Shown here: positions 31,923 through 39,839 of the stretch, piece by piece
How the letters are laid out: every line of letters starts with the position of its first letter
Position numbering within the stretch: position 1 is the stretch's first letter
From: Atopobiaceae bacterium
GTDB taxonomy: Bacteria > Actinomycetota > Coriobacteriia > Coriobacteriales > Atopobiaceae
Assembly (NCBI GenBank): GCA_022482785.1
Contig: JAKVON010000005.1
Coordinates: 124,001 to 188,000, forward strand
Direction of reading: 5' to 3'
Length of the DNA: 64,000 bases
The notes under the pieces: model-generated
Database searches by the model: none
The model's input: the letters and a program-made list of their open reading frames with translations, nothing else
What the model was told of the DNA's origin: nothing
Program-made: the position numbers and the translations under genes

Positions 31923-33362
31923 ATGGATGTCGCCATCATAGGCGCCGGCATCGCCGGATGCGCCGTCGCGCGGGAGCTCTCTCGCCTCTCTCTTGACGTC
32001 GTGGTGCTCGAGGAGGGCTATGACGTGGCCTGCGGGGCCTCGCGCTCGAACAGCGGCATCGTCCACGGAGGCTACGACCCCGTCCCCGGCACGAGGAAGG
32101 CGCTCTACAACGCCCGTGGCATGCGCATGATCCCCGGGCTTGCCGACGAGCTGGGCTTTCGCTACTCCAACAACGGGTCGCTCGTCATAGCCCTCTCCGA
32201 CCAGGACCTGCCGGCCATCGACGTCCTGGCCGGCCGTGCCCGCGCGAACGGCATCGAGGGGGTGCGGAGGATAGGCGCCGACGAGCTCCGCGGACTCGAG
32301 CCGAACGTCAACCCGTGCGCCGTGGGGGCCCTGCTCTGCGAGGGGTCGGGCATCTGCGACCCATTCGGCATGACGGTCGCCTTCGCCGAGAACGCGGCGA
32401 CGAACGGCGTCACGTTCCGCATGGGCGCGCGGGTCGTCGGGGCGAGCCGCAGGGGCGGCCTCTGGGACGTCGCCCTCGCCGACGGCAGCCACGTCGAGGC
32501 GACCCTCGTCGTCAACGCCGCCGGGGTCCACGCGATCGACCTCCACAACCAGGTCTCGTCCGATCGCCTCGCGAGCAGGCCGCGTCTCGGCGAGTACGTG
32601 CTCATGAGCCGCGACATGCACGGCGCCTTCGGGCACACGATCTTCCGCGCGCCCGGGCCCAAGGGCAAGGGGGTGCTCGTGAGCCCCACGGCCGACGGCA
32701 ACCTCATCGTCGGCCCCGACGCCGTGGACGGCATCGGGCCGGACGACACGGCGACCACCCCCTCGGGCCTGGAGTGGGTCATCGAGCAGGCACGGCTCAC
32801 CTGGCCCGCGTTCGATCCCCGCGAGATTATCGTCAACTTCGCCGGCACCCGTCCCTGCGGCGCCGACGGCGACTTCGTCATCGGCGAGCCGGCCGATGCG
32901 CCTGGCTTCTTCGACATAGCGGCCTTCGACTCCCCGGGCATCACCTCGGCCCCCGCCGTCGCCGTCGACGTCGCCGCGTGGGCGGCCGAGCGCCTCGGCG
33001 CCCGTCCCGACCCCGCGTTCGACGGCCATCGCGACATGCCTCCACGGTTCCTCGAGATGGGCGAGGCCGAGCGCGAGGAGGCCATCGCCCGCGACCCTGC
33101 CTTCTCGCACCTCGTCTGTCGCTGCGAACAGGTGAGCGAGGCCGAGGTGCTGGCCGCGATCCATGCTCCCATACCCGCGACCACCGTGAACGCGGTCAAG
33201 CGTCGGTGCCGGGCGGGGATGGGAAGGTGCCAGGGCGGCTTCTGCGAGCCCCTCGTGGTGGAGATGCTCTCCCGCGAGCTCGGCATCCCCATCCAGGACG
33301 TGCTGCTCGGCGAGCCCGGCAGCGAGATAGCGCCTCTTACGAGAGGGGAGGGCCGCTCATGA
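31923..33362 (+). CDS. FAD-dependent glycerol-3-phosphate dehydrogenase-like oxidoreductase with BFD-type [2Fe-2S] domain
   Basis: A 479-aa protein. MDVAIIGAGIAGCAVARELSR is the FAD-binding GxGxxG Rossmann start; GASRSNSGIVHGGYDP resembles GlpA/LhgO-type DAO-fold oxidoreductases. The C-terminal about 60 aa hold HLVCRCEQVSEAEVLAAI, then KRRCRAGMGRCQGGFC, four Cys of a BFD-like Fe-S domain. Its ATGA overlap with a second flavoprotein and a DUF1667 gene recreates the three-gene operon found in clostridia and Thermotoga next to glycerol genes. Probably oxidises glycerol-3-P or a related 2-hydroxyacid and passes electrons to the partner. Substrate is inferred. Confidence 0.86.
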   Translation: MDVAIIGAGIAGCAVARELSRLSLDVVVLEEGYDVACGASRSNSGIVHGGYDPVPGTRKALYNARGMRMIPGLADELGFRYSNNGSLVIALSDQDLPAIDVLAGRARANGIEGVRRIGADELRGLEPNVNPCAVGALLCEGSGICDPFGMTVAFAENAATNGVTFRMGARVVGASRRGGLWDVALADGSHVEATLVVNAAGVHAIDLHNQVSSDRLASRPRLGEYVLMSRDMHGAFGHTIFRAPGPKGKGVLVSPTADGNLIVGPDAVDGIGPDDTATTPSGLEWVIEQARLTWPAFDPREIIVNFAGTRPCGADGDFVIGEPADAPGFFDIAAFDSPGITSAPAVAVDVAAWAAERLGARPDPAFDGHRDMPPRFLEMGEAEREEAIARDPAFSHLVCRCEQVSEAEVLAAIHAPIPATTVNAVKRRCRAGMGRCQGGFCEPLVVEMLSRELGIPIQDVLLGEPGSEIAPLTRGEGRS

Positions 33363-34666
33363 GCGCGCCTGTGCGGAGCTGCGACGTGCTGGTCGTCGGG
33401 GGAGGCGCCGCCGGCCTCTCGGCGGCTGCGGCGGCGGCCGAGGCCGGGGCCTCCGTGCTCGTCGCCGAGCGCGAGGACCGTCTGGGCGGCATCCTCAACC
33501 AGTGCATACACAACGGCTTCGGCCTCCACCGGTTCGGGCTCGAGCTGACGGGCCCCGAATACGCCGCGCGCGACGTCGCCCGCATCGCCGGCTCCGGCGC
33601 GGTCATGCCCCTGCTCGAGACCTCCGTCCTGTCGCTCGACACCTCCTCCCGGCAGGGCGGCCGCATCACGGCCAAGCTCGTGGGCAGGGGGGTCGGCCTC
33701 TTCGACGTCTCGTGCGGCGCCGTGGTCCTTGCCTGCGGGTGCCGCGAGCGCACGCGCGGCCAGATCAACATCGCCGGCGGCAGGCCTGCCGGCGTCTACA
33801 CGGCCGGCACCGCCCAGCGCCTCATCAACGTCGACGGCGCCCTCGTGGGCAGGCGCGTCGTGATTCTCGGCTCTGGTGACATCGGCCTCATCATGGCCCG
33901 ACGCATGACCTGGGAGGGCGCCGACGTCCTCTGCGTCTGCGAGCTCGCCTCCGAGCCGGGGGGCCTGCGCAGGAACATCGCGCAGTGCCTCGACGACTAC
34001 GGCATCCCCCTCCACCTCTCCACCACGGTGACGCAGGTCTTCGGGAAGGTGCGGCTCGAGGGCGTCGAGCTGGCCGACGTCGACCCCGCGACCCGTCGCC
34101 CCGTCCCAGGCACCGAGCGCCGCGTCGACTGCGACACCCTCCTGCTCTCCGTGGGGCTCATCCCCTCGAACGAGGTGGCCGCGACGGCGGGCGTCGGCAT
34201 CGACCGCAGGACGGGCGGGCCGTCCGTCGACGAGAGCCTCGAGACCGACGTCCCCGGCATCTTCGTCGCCGGAAACGAGCTCCACGTGCACGACCTGGCC
34301 GACTACGTCTCCGAGGAGGGGCTCGAGGCCGGGGCCAACGCCGCGGCGCACGCGCTCGGCCGTCGCGGCTCCCGTCGTGACGACGGCATCGTGGTCGAAT
34401 GCGGCGAGAACGTGGGCTCGGTGACGCCCCAGCGCATCGCGAGGGGCGCGGACGAGGTCGTCATGCGCCTGAGGAGTCGCGGCCGCGTGCAGGACGCCGA
34501 CATCGTGCTCGTGGCGGACGGCCGCGAGGCACGTCGCTGGCGCCGTCGGATCGTGGTCCCGAGCGAGATGCAGACGGTCAAGCTCTCGGCCGCCGACCTG
34601 CCGGAAGGCATCGGCAGGCTATGCGTCGGCGTGGTCGCCCACGGCGCCTCGCCAGAAGGGGAGTAG
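33359..34666 (+). CDS. NAD(P)/FAD-dependent oxidoreductase, partner of the GlpA-like protein
   Basis: A 435-aa flavoprotein. N-terminal FAD motif VLVVGGGAAGLSAAAAAAEAG, GGILNQCIHNGFGLHRFG (typical of this subgroup), a second Rossmann motif VVILGSGDIGLIMARRM for NAD(P)H, and VPGIFVAGNELHVHDLADYVSEEG at the FAD end. The C-terminal about 90 aa are variable and beta-rich. Start overlaps the upstream gene by 4 nt; the DUF1667 gene follows after 2 nt. Expected to form an electron-transfer complex with both neighbours. Confidence 0.87.
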   Translation: MSAPVRSCDVLVVGGGAAGLSAAAAAAEAGASVLVAEREDRLGGILNQCIHNGFGLHRFGLELTGPEYAARDVARIAGSGAVMPLLETSVLSLDTSSRQGGRITAKLVGRGVGLFDVSCGAVVLACGCRERTRGQINIAGGRPAGVYTAGTAQRLINVDGALVGRRVVILGSGDIGLIMARRMTWEGADVLCVCELASEPGGLRRNIAQCLDDYGIPLHLSTTVTQVFGKVRLEGVELADVDPATRRPVPGTERRVDCDTLLLSVGLIPSNEVAATAGVGIDRRTGGPSVDESLETDVPGIFVAGNELHVHDLADYVSEEGLEAGANAAAHALGRRGSRRDDGIVVECGENVGSVTPQRIARGADEVVMRLRSRGRVQDADIVLVADGREARRWRRRIVVPSEMQTVKLSAADLPEGIGRLCVGVVAHGASPEGE

Positions 34667-34668
34667 AC

Positions 34669-35034
34669 ATGCCGACGAGACAGACCAAGGAGTTCACCTG
34701 CGTGCAGTGCCCCATGGGATGCCTGCTCACGGTGACGCTCGAGGACGGCGCCGTCGTCTCGGTGAGCGGCAACTCGTGCCCGAGGGGAAAGGCCTATGGC
34801 AGGACCGAGGCCGTACACCCCGAGAGGACCGTGACCTCCCTCGTGGGCATCCTCGACGACTTCCACCCCCTGAGCGTGAAGACCGCCGCGCCAATCCCGC
34901 GCGAGCGCATCGACGAGGTGCTCGACGCCATCGCCCAGACCGTCATCGAGCCACCCGTCGAGATCGGGGACGTCGTGATTCCCGACGTGTGCGGGACGGG
35001 GGTCGACGTCGTCGCGACCGAGGCGCGCTCCTAG
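34669..35034 (+). CDS. DUF1667 protein (Cys-rich electron-transfer partner)
   Basis: A 121-aa protein with EFTCVQCPMGCLLTV and NSCPRGKAYG, the conserved Cys set of DUF1667, followed by HPERTVTSLVGI and SVKTAAPIPRERIDEVLDAI. Always found beside the GlpA-like/flavoprotein pair; probably carries a metal or Fe-S centre. Third gene of the operon, followed by a hairpin. Confidence 0.9.
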   Translation: MPTRQTKEFTCVQCPMGCLLTVTLEDGAVVSVSGNSCPRGKAYGRTEAVHPERTVTSLVGILDDFHPLSVKTAAPIPRERIDEVLDAIAQTVIEPPVEIGDVVIPDVCGTGVDVVATEARS

Positions 35035-35041
35035 GCGAGGG

Positions 35042-35070
35042 CCCGTCGGAAACCCCGCGGTTCCGACGGG
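35042..35070 (+). terminator. Hairpin terminator-like element after the flavoprotein operon
   Basis: CCCGTCGGAA (35042-35051) and TTCCGACGGG (35061-35070) form a perfect 10-bp stem with a 9-nt loop. Only a weak T content follows, so termination may be partial. Confidence 0.65.
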
Positions 35071-35154
35071 TGGAATGGCCAACTCCTCTATCTTGTCCGA
35101 CCATCCCGACAAGTCAAGACTGGTTTCCCCTGAAGTTCCCAGTAGTATCTGAGG

Positions 35155-35325
35155 TGTCAGCCCCCTGCGGTACAAACTGGGTGAACCGACAAGCGTTTCA
35201 AGGGAGCCCGTATCCCGCACTCACTACAGGTATCCTCCGTTGCTGAGGAAGCTGGAAAAGTCGGCGAGGGCACCCACCTTATGGAGGTGGGTTCATTATC
35301 GTAACCGCAGGGGGCGACGCCTTTT
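35155..35325 (+). ncRNA. 6S-like structured RNA (ssrS candidate)
   Basis: Non-coding 400-bp gap with a long hairpin plan. GCCCCCTGCGGTAC (35160-35173) pairs with 35301-35315 (GTA, bulged A, CCGCAGGGGGC), closing about 130 nt. On the 3' side of the interior, CCCACCT (35273-35279) and AGGTGGG (35285-35291) make a small hairpin followed by TTCATTATC, which looks like the 3' central-bubble hairpin of Gram-positive 6S RNA. A TAGTAT -10-like box (35143-35148) sits about 8 nt before the inferred 5' end, and CCTTTT follows. Length about 170 nt fits 6S. Judged from structure only. Confidence 0.58.
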
Positions 35326-35438
35326 CAGCCGTGCCTCCGGGGCAGCGTGCCCCACAGGCGAGATGGTTTCGCCTTTTTCCACACGGCGACATCGTTTACA
35401 ATGGCGCTTGAATCGCAGGTTAATCGAAGGGGCACGTT

Positions 35439-37745
35439 GTGGGAACCTCCAGGGCAAGGAGCCGTCATGTCGGGTCGCTCGACGGGCTGAGGGCGCTCGC
35501 GGTCCTTGGCGTCGTGGGCTATCACATGGGTCTCGGCTGGTGCCAGGGCGGGCTGCTCGGCGTCTCCCTCATGTTCGTGCTCTCGGGCTATCTCATCACG
35601 GGCCTCCTGCTCGTGGAGTACCGCGAGACCTCGACCTTCGACCTCAAGGCCTTCTGGGCGCGCCGCCTCCGCCGCCTCATGCCCCAGGCGGTCGTCTGCG
35701 TGGTCGTGACGGCCGCGCTCTGCACGCTCCTCAACCACGTGCTGCTCACCAAGATGCGCGGCGACGTCATCCCGTCGCTGCTCATGTTCCTCAACTGGTC
35801 GAAGATATTCTCCAACGAGTCCTACTTCGCCGCGGCGGGCGGCCCCTCGCCCCTGACCCATTACTGGACCCTCGCCATCGAGGCCCAGTTCTATCTCGCA
35901 TGGCCTCCCGTCCTGCTGCTCCTCATGAGGCGGCGGACGAGCTCGCGGGCCATCGAGATCGGGCTCGTGGCGGCGACCGTCGCCTCCGCCGTCGGGATGG
36001 CGCTCGCCTTCTCGCCCGACGCCGACCCCTCGCGTGCCTACTACGGCACGGACACGCGCGCCTTCTCCCTCCTCCTGGGGTGCCTGCTGGCCTTCGTGTG
36101 GCCCTTCGACCGGGTGAGCAGGTGGTCGGTCAAAGGCATCGCCGCGCTCGACCGCAGGCTCGTCGAGGTCGTGGCCTCGGCCTCGGTCGCCGTCCTCGTG
36201 GTCATGATGACGGTCACGAAGGGCTACGAGGCCTTCTCGTTCCGCGGCGGGACCCTGCTCTACTCCGTGGTGGCGCTCGTCGCCATCGCGGCGCTCATGC
36301 CGGAGGGCTCGGTGGCCTCGAGGGTGCTGTCGCTGCGCCCCCTGGCCTGGGTGGGCTCCCGCTCGTATGCCATCTACCTCTGGCATTACCCGATCATCCA
36401 GCTGATGACCAACAGGAACTCAACCCTGCCGACGCCGGCGTGGTGGTACGTGCTCGAGCTTGCCGTGACGCTCGCCGTGGCAGAGCTGACGTATCGGTTC
36501 GTCGAGAGGCCCCTCAGGTACGGAGGGGTCGTCGACCGCCTGGTGGATGACGTCAACGCCGGGCAGCACCATCCGCTACCCAAGAGGGAGGCCCTCGCGT
36601 CATGGGCGCGCGGCCATGCGGCCGTCGTCGCGGGCGCCGTCGCCGTGCTCGCCGTCTCGCTCGCGGGCCTCGCGTTCGTCCCTGGCGTGAACGCCGTGGG
36701 AGGGGGCACCGACGACAAGAGGGTCAGCGCGACGAGCCTCCGCAAGCCGTTGGCCAACGGCCAGTACGACGTGACGCTCATCGGCGACTCGGTGGCGCTC
36801 GACGCGGCGGACTACCTGAACGACGCGTTCCCCCACGGGCTGGTCGACTGCAAGGTGGGACGGCAGGCCTCCGAGGCCCTGGAGGTCTATGACGGGTATC
36901 GGGACCAGGGCGTCGTGGGCGACATCGTGGTCTTCTCGATCGGTACGAACGGCCCCTTGACCCAGGAGATCCTCGCTCGGATGGTCGAGGACGTGGGCTC
37001 GGACAAGAAGATCTACTTCGTGAACAACCGCATGCCCGACTCGTTCCAGGACGAGAACGACGCCCTGCTCGCCGCTTTGCCCGGCACGTACTCGAACGTG
37101 CAGGTCATCGACTGGTACGGCCTGAGCGCGGGCCACGACGACTGGTTCTGGCCGGACGGGACCCACCTCAAGCAGGAGACCGACGCGATGCAGGCCTTCA
37201 CCGACATGGTCGTCGATGCCATCGGCTACAGGCAGCTCGAGGCGACCCCGACGGCCTACGACGTCACCTTCATCGGCGACGTGATATCCCTCGACGCGGC
37301 AGACGAGCTGGCCACGACCTTTCCGAAGGGCCTGATCGACTGCGCCGACGGCCGCCAGGCCAAAGACGTCCCGGGCGTCTACGAGAGCTATGACGGGCAA
37401 GGGGTCGTGGGCGGCTCCGTCGTCGTCTGCATGGGCTACGACCAGCCTCTCGACGCCTCCGAGATAGGGGCGGTGGTGTCGGCCGTCGGCTCCGGGCACG
37501 AGCTGTGGCTGGTGAACTCGCGTTCCGACAACCCCTGGTGCGCCTCGAACAACGCCGCGCTGGCCGATGCCGCCTCGCGCGACGCCAACGTCCATGTCGT
37601 CGACTGGTACTCGGCGAGCTCGGGCCACGACGACTGGTTCGTCGGCGACGGCGCGCATCTCTCCGAGGCCGGGCAGGCCGCCTATGCCCAGACGGTCGCG
37701 GACGCGATGGGGTATTCCGTCGGCACGGAGGCCGCGGCCGCCTAG
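35439..37745 (+). CDS. OatA-like acyltransferase with two tandem SGNH domains
   Basis: A 768-aa protein, GTG start behind AAGGGG. Residues 1 to about 370: acyltransferase 3 domain with about ten membrane segments (LDGLRALAVLGVVGYHMG with catalytic His, SGYLITGLLL, LTHYWTLAIEAQFY). A linker with one more segment leads to SGNH domain 1 (about 445-610): IGDSVALDAA with catalytic Ser, FSIGTNG, and WPDGTHL with Asp/His. SGNH domain 2 (about 615-755) is a homologous copy but reads IGDVISLDAA, lacking Ser, while DGAHL is kept. OatA-type enzymes O-acetylate peptidoglycan or surface glycans. The doubled, partly dead extracellular domain is unusual. Confidence 0.88.
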   Translation: MGTSRARSRHVGSLDGLRALAVLGVVGYHMGLGWCQGGLLGVSLMFVLSGYLITGLLLVEYRETSTFDLKAFWARRLRRLMPQAVVCVVVTAALCTLLNHVLLTKMRGDVIPSLLMFLNWSKIFSNESYFAAAGGPSPLTHYWTLAIEAQFYLAWPPVLLLLMRRRTSSRAIEIGLVAATVASAVGMALAFSPDADPSRAYYGTDTRAFSLLLGCLLAFVWPFDRVSRWSVKGIAALDRRLVEVVASASVAVLVVMMTVTKGYEAFSFRGGTLLYSVVALVAIAALMPEGSVASRVLSLRPLAWVGSRSYAIYLWHYPIIQLMTNRNSTLPTPAWWYVLELAVTLAVAELTYRFVERPLRYGGVVDRLVDDVNAGQHHPLPKREALASWARGHAAVVAGAVAVLAVSLAGLAFVPGVNAVGGGTDDKRVSATSLRKPLANGQYDVTLIGDSVALDAADYLNDAFPHGLVDCKVGRQASEALEVYDGYRDQGVVGDIVVFSIGTNGPLTQEILARMVEDVGSDKKIYFVNNRMPDSFQDENDALLAALPGTYSNVQVIDWYGLSAGHDDWFWPDGTHLKQETDAMQAFTDMVVDAIGYRQLEATPTAYDVTFIGDVISLDAADELATTFPKGLIDCADGRQAKDVPGVYESYDGQGVVGGSVVVCMGYDQPLDASEIGAVVSAVGSGHELWLVNSRSDNPWCASNNAALADAASRDANVHVVDWYSASSGHDDWFVGDGAHLSEAGQAAYAQTVADAMGYSVGTEAAAA

Positions 37746-37778
37746 TCGAGGCTCCTCGTGTGGTTGTCTTGGCGTGCG

Positions 37779-37807
37779 TTGACTTTGGCGGCGTCTACCG
37801 CGATAAT
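37779..37807 (+). promoter_or_regulatory. Promoter of tRNA-Ala
   Basis: TTGACT (37779-37784), 17-bp spacer, GATAAT (37802-37807), 21 bp before the tRNA. Confidence 0.8.
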
Positions 37808-37828
37808 TGCCACTGCGCGAACGCGCCT

Positions 37829-37904
37829 GGGGACGTAGCTCAGTTGGGAGAGCGCTGCCTTCGCACGGCAGAGGTCGTGGGTTCAACTCCCATCGTCTCC
37901 ACCA
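37829..37904 (+). tRNA. tRNA-Ala (CGC)
   Basis: A 76-nt cloverleaf including encoded CCA. Acceptor GGGGACG pairs with CGTCTCC (one G-U); D arm TAGCTCAGTTGGGAGAGC; anticodon stem CTGCC/GGCAG with loop TTCGCAC, anticodon CGC reading GCG (Ala); T arm GTGGGTTCAACTCCCAT. Confidence 0.96.
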
Positions 37905-37913
37905 GGTTTGCTC

Positions 37914-37947
37914 GAGGCCAACGGCTCAGGTCGTTGGCCTCTTTTTT
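37914..37947 (+). terminator. Intrinsic terminator after tRNA-Ala
   Basis: GAGGCCAACG (37914-37923) pairs with CGTTGGCCTC (37932-37941), followed by six T. Confidence 0.92.
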
Positions 37948-38032
37948 GTCGCGGACGGTTGCGACGGGGCTGCTCGTCGTGCCACGTTGCTTGTCGCACG
38001 ATCGCAATTCTTTGGCTGAGAATCCCTCCGAG

Positions 38033-39244
38033 TCATCGGGCGGTGCTCTTCTCGGCTCCGCACAGCCAGCGTGCGATATCCACTACCCGTATGCCCTCGT
38101 GGTCATAAGCCTCGTGCCTGGTGCGGGCGATGACCATCTTGGGGTACGCGTCTCGAATGGCCAGGAGGGGAGCACACTCCCTTTCGAACGTATCGCGATT
38201 GGAGATATCGTCGCTCACCTGGATATAGACCAGCTCTCCCTGGCGCATGGCGACGAAGTCGACTTCCCTCTTATAGAGGGTTCCGACGTAAACCTCGTAT
38301 CCGCGCCGCATGAGCTCGATGGCGACGATGTTCTCGTAGACCCTTCCGTAGTCGAGGTTCCTCGTTCCGAGCCTCGCAAAGCGAAACGACTGGTCGCAGA
38401 GGTAGTACTTGTCGCCCGAGGCTAGGTAGCGTTTGCCGCGCAGGTCGTATCTGCGAACTCGGTAGAAGGCGAAGGCGTTGCAGAGGTATTCCATATAGGA
38501 GGCCACGGTCATCCCGCTGGCTTTGATTCCGTTGGCCGAGAGAGCGTCCGTGATGCTCCTGATCGATGAGATGTTGGAGACGTTGTCCATCATGAAATCG
38601 GTGAGACGTTCGAGCATATCGGTGCTGCGAATTCGGTACTTCTGCCTGATGTCTCGCATGACGAGCATGCCACATACGTCTGAAACGTAGCGATAGCGCA
38701 TCTCCTGGGTGGGATAGACATAGGAACCTGGCATGCCGCCCTCCACCACGTAGCGATCGAACGCGCTGTCCTCATCGTCCAAATCGTAGTAGCGCATGAA
38801 CTCGGCAAGCGAGAACGGGAAGACCTCGATCTCTATCGTGCGCCCCGTGAACAGCGTGGCGAGATCGCTCGAGAGGAGGAACGCATTGGAGCCGGTGATG
38901 TAGATGTCGTAGCCCTCCGAGGCGTGCAGGCTGTTGATGGCCTTCTCGAATCCCTCGCACATCTGTACCTCGTCGATGAGGACGAAGTTGTGCTTTCCAT
39001 CGATGTGGAACCTCTCGACGTAATCTACGAGAGCGTGGTATTCAGCCAGATTCTCGTTCTCTATGAGGTTGTAGTTGATCTGTATGACGTTCGAATCGGG
39101 GAGGGTGCTCTCGACGTGGTCTCTGAACGCCTCGAGGAGCTTGGATTTGCCGCTTCGCCTCACCCCAGTGATGACCTTGATGTCTGGTGAGCCGATGCAG
39201 GCGATAAGCCTGTCGAGATAGTCATTTCTTCGTATGAGTCGCAT
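38033..39244 (-). CDS. AAA_14/DUF4143 ATPase
   Basis: A 403-aa protein. Walker A TGVRRSGKSKLLEAF, Walker B NFVLIDEVQMC, sensor YITGSNAFLL, then EVFPFSLAEFMRYY and the C-terminal DUF4143 nuclease-like region with DFVAMRQGELVYIQV (D-x-V-x-Q, PD-(D/E)XK-like). This two-domain type is common in gut bacteria, usually as a solitary gene; proposed roles include stress or mobile-element-related NTPase. Lower GC than its neighbours, suggesting transfer. ATG 39244 is preceded by AAGGT-like weak site; a palindrome-rich promoter lies upstream. Confidence 0.9.
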   Translation of the reverse strand: MRLIRRNDYLDRLIACIGSPDIKVITGVRRSGKSKLLEAFRDHVESTLPDSNVIQINYNLIENENLAEYHALVDYVERFHIDGKHNFVLIDEVQMCEGFEKAINSLHASEGYDIYITGSNAFLLSSDLATLFTGRTIEIEVFPFSLAEFMRYYDLDDEDSAFDRYVVEGGMPGSYVYPTQEMRYRYVSDVCGMLVMRDIRQKYRIRSTDMLERLTDFMMDNVSNISSIRSITDALSANGIKASGMTVASYMEYLCNAFAFYRVRRYDLRGKRYLASGDKYYLCDQSFRFARLGTRNLDYGRVYENIVAIELMRRGYEVYVGTLYKREVDFVAMRQGELVYIQVSDDISNRDTFERECAPLLAIRDAYPKMVIARTRHEAYDHEGIRVVDIARWLCGAEKSTAR

Positions 39245-39263
39245 GAAAAGGTCCTATCTAATC

Positions 39264-39332
39264 TTGACACTATTGTACAAAATTGAGTATACGACAATAT
39301 TGCACAATAGAATAGATAATATATTGGGCAAT
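39264..39332. promoter_or_regulatory. AT-rich promoter/operator region with three ATTG-N2-CAAT sites
   Basis: ATTGTACAA (39272), ATTGCACAAT (39299) and ATTGGGCAAT (39323) are spaced 24-27 bp within an AT-rich island between two minus-strand genes, upstream of the ATPase start. A TTGACA lies at 39264-39269 on the + strand. The triple palindrome suggests a repressor operator, perhaps autoregulation of the ATPase gene. Confidence 0.5.
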
Positions 39333-39366
39333 ATGATAGTATCGCGTGCTCACAGATGTGGTGACG

Positions 39367-39735
39367 TCAGCCGAGTCGCGCAAGCCCAGATTCGATGCGC
39401 TCCTGCTCGAGACGTAGCGCATCCTTGGGCTCAACCAGCGCGCGATGGGTCTCGAGCCACTTCGTGTCCACCCCTCTGACGGGGAGCTCCCGCACGAACC
39501 GATCCCAGGTCACGAATTCGGCATAGGCGGGTCGCTTCCACGATTGCGCCCATGTGCTGGCGGCATGGCCATCGGAGAGGGCCTGCCTCTCGATTGGGGG
39601 ATGCAGGGCGATGCAGGGAGGCTTTGAGTCGCTGTCGTTTGCGAATATGCCAGCAGCCCAATCGCGAGCATGGCGGTCGTAGTATGCGGTGGCCCTTGCC
39701 TTGGTCGCGGCAATCTTGGCCTCAGCGCGTACCAA
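39367..39735 (-). pseudogene. Fragment resembling the N-terminus of JetD (DUF3322; Wadjet)
   Basis: A 122-aa frame with TTG start. The order ATAYYDRHARDWAAGIF, CIALHPPIERQALSDGHAASTWAQSW, then FVTWDRFVRELPVRGVDTKWLE and PKDALRL resembles the DUF3322 N-terminal domain of JetD/MksG-type topoisomerase-VI-like nucleases (P-ER-A---W--W---VEW--R-LP). A full JetD is about 390 aa, so about two thirds, including the catalytic toprim-like part, are missing. No jetA, jetB or jetC is present in the window. Likely a decayed defence-gene relic. Recognition is by pattern and moderate. Confidence 0.42.
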
Positions 39736-39839
39736 CGACGGATTACGTGCAGTTGCGTCCTGGGTTCACAGAAGGGGCGTTCTTGCCAAAAAGGGACTCG
39801 GAAGGCCAAACGGCCAGCGTCGCCACCCGCCCTACGACG

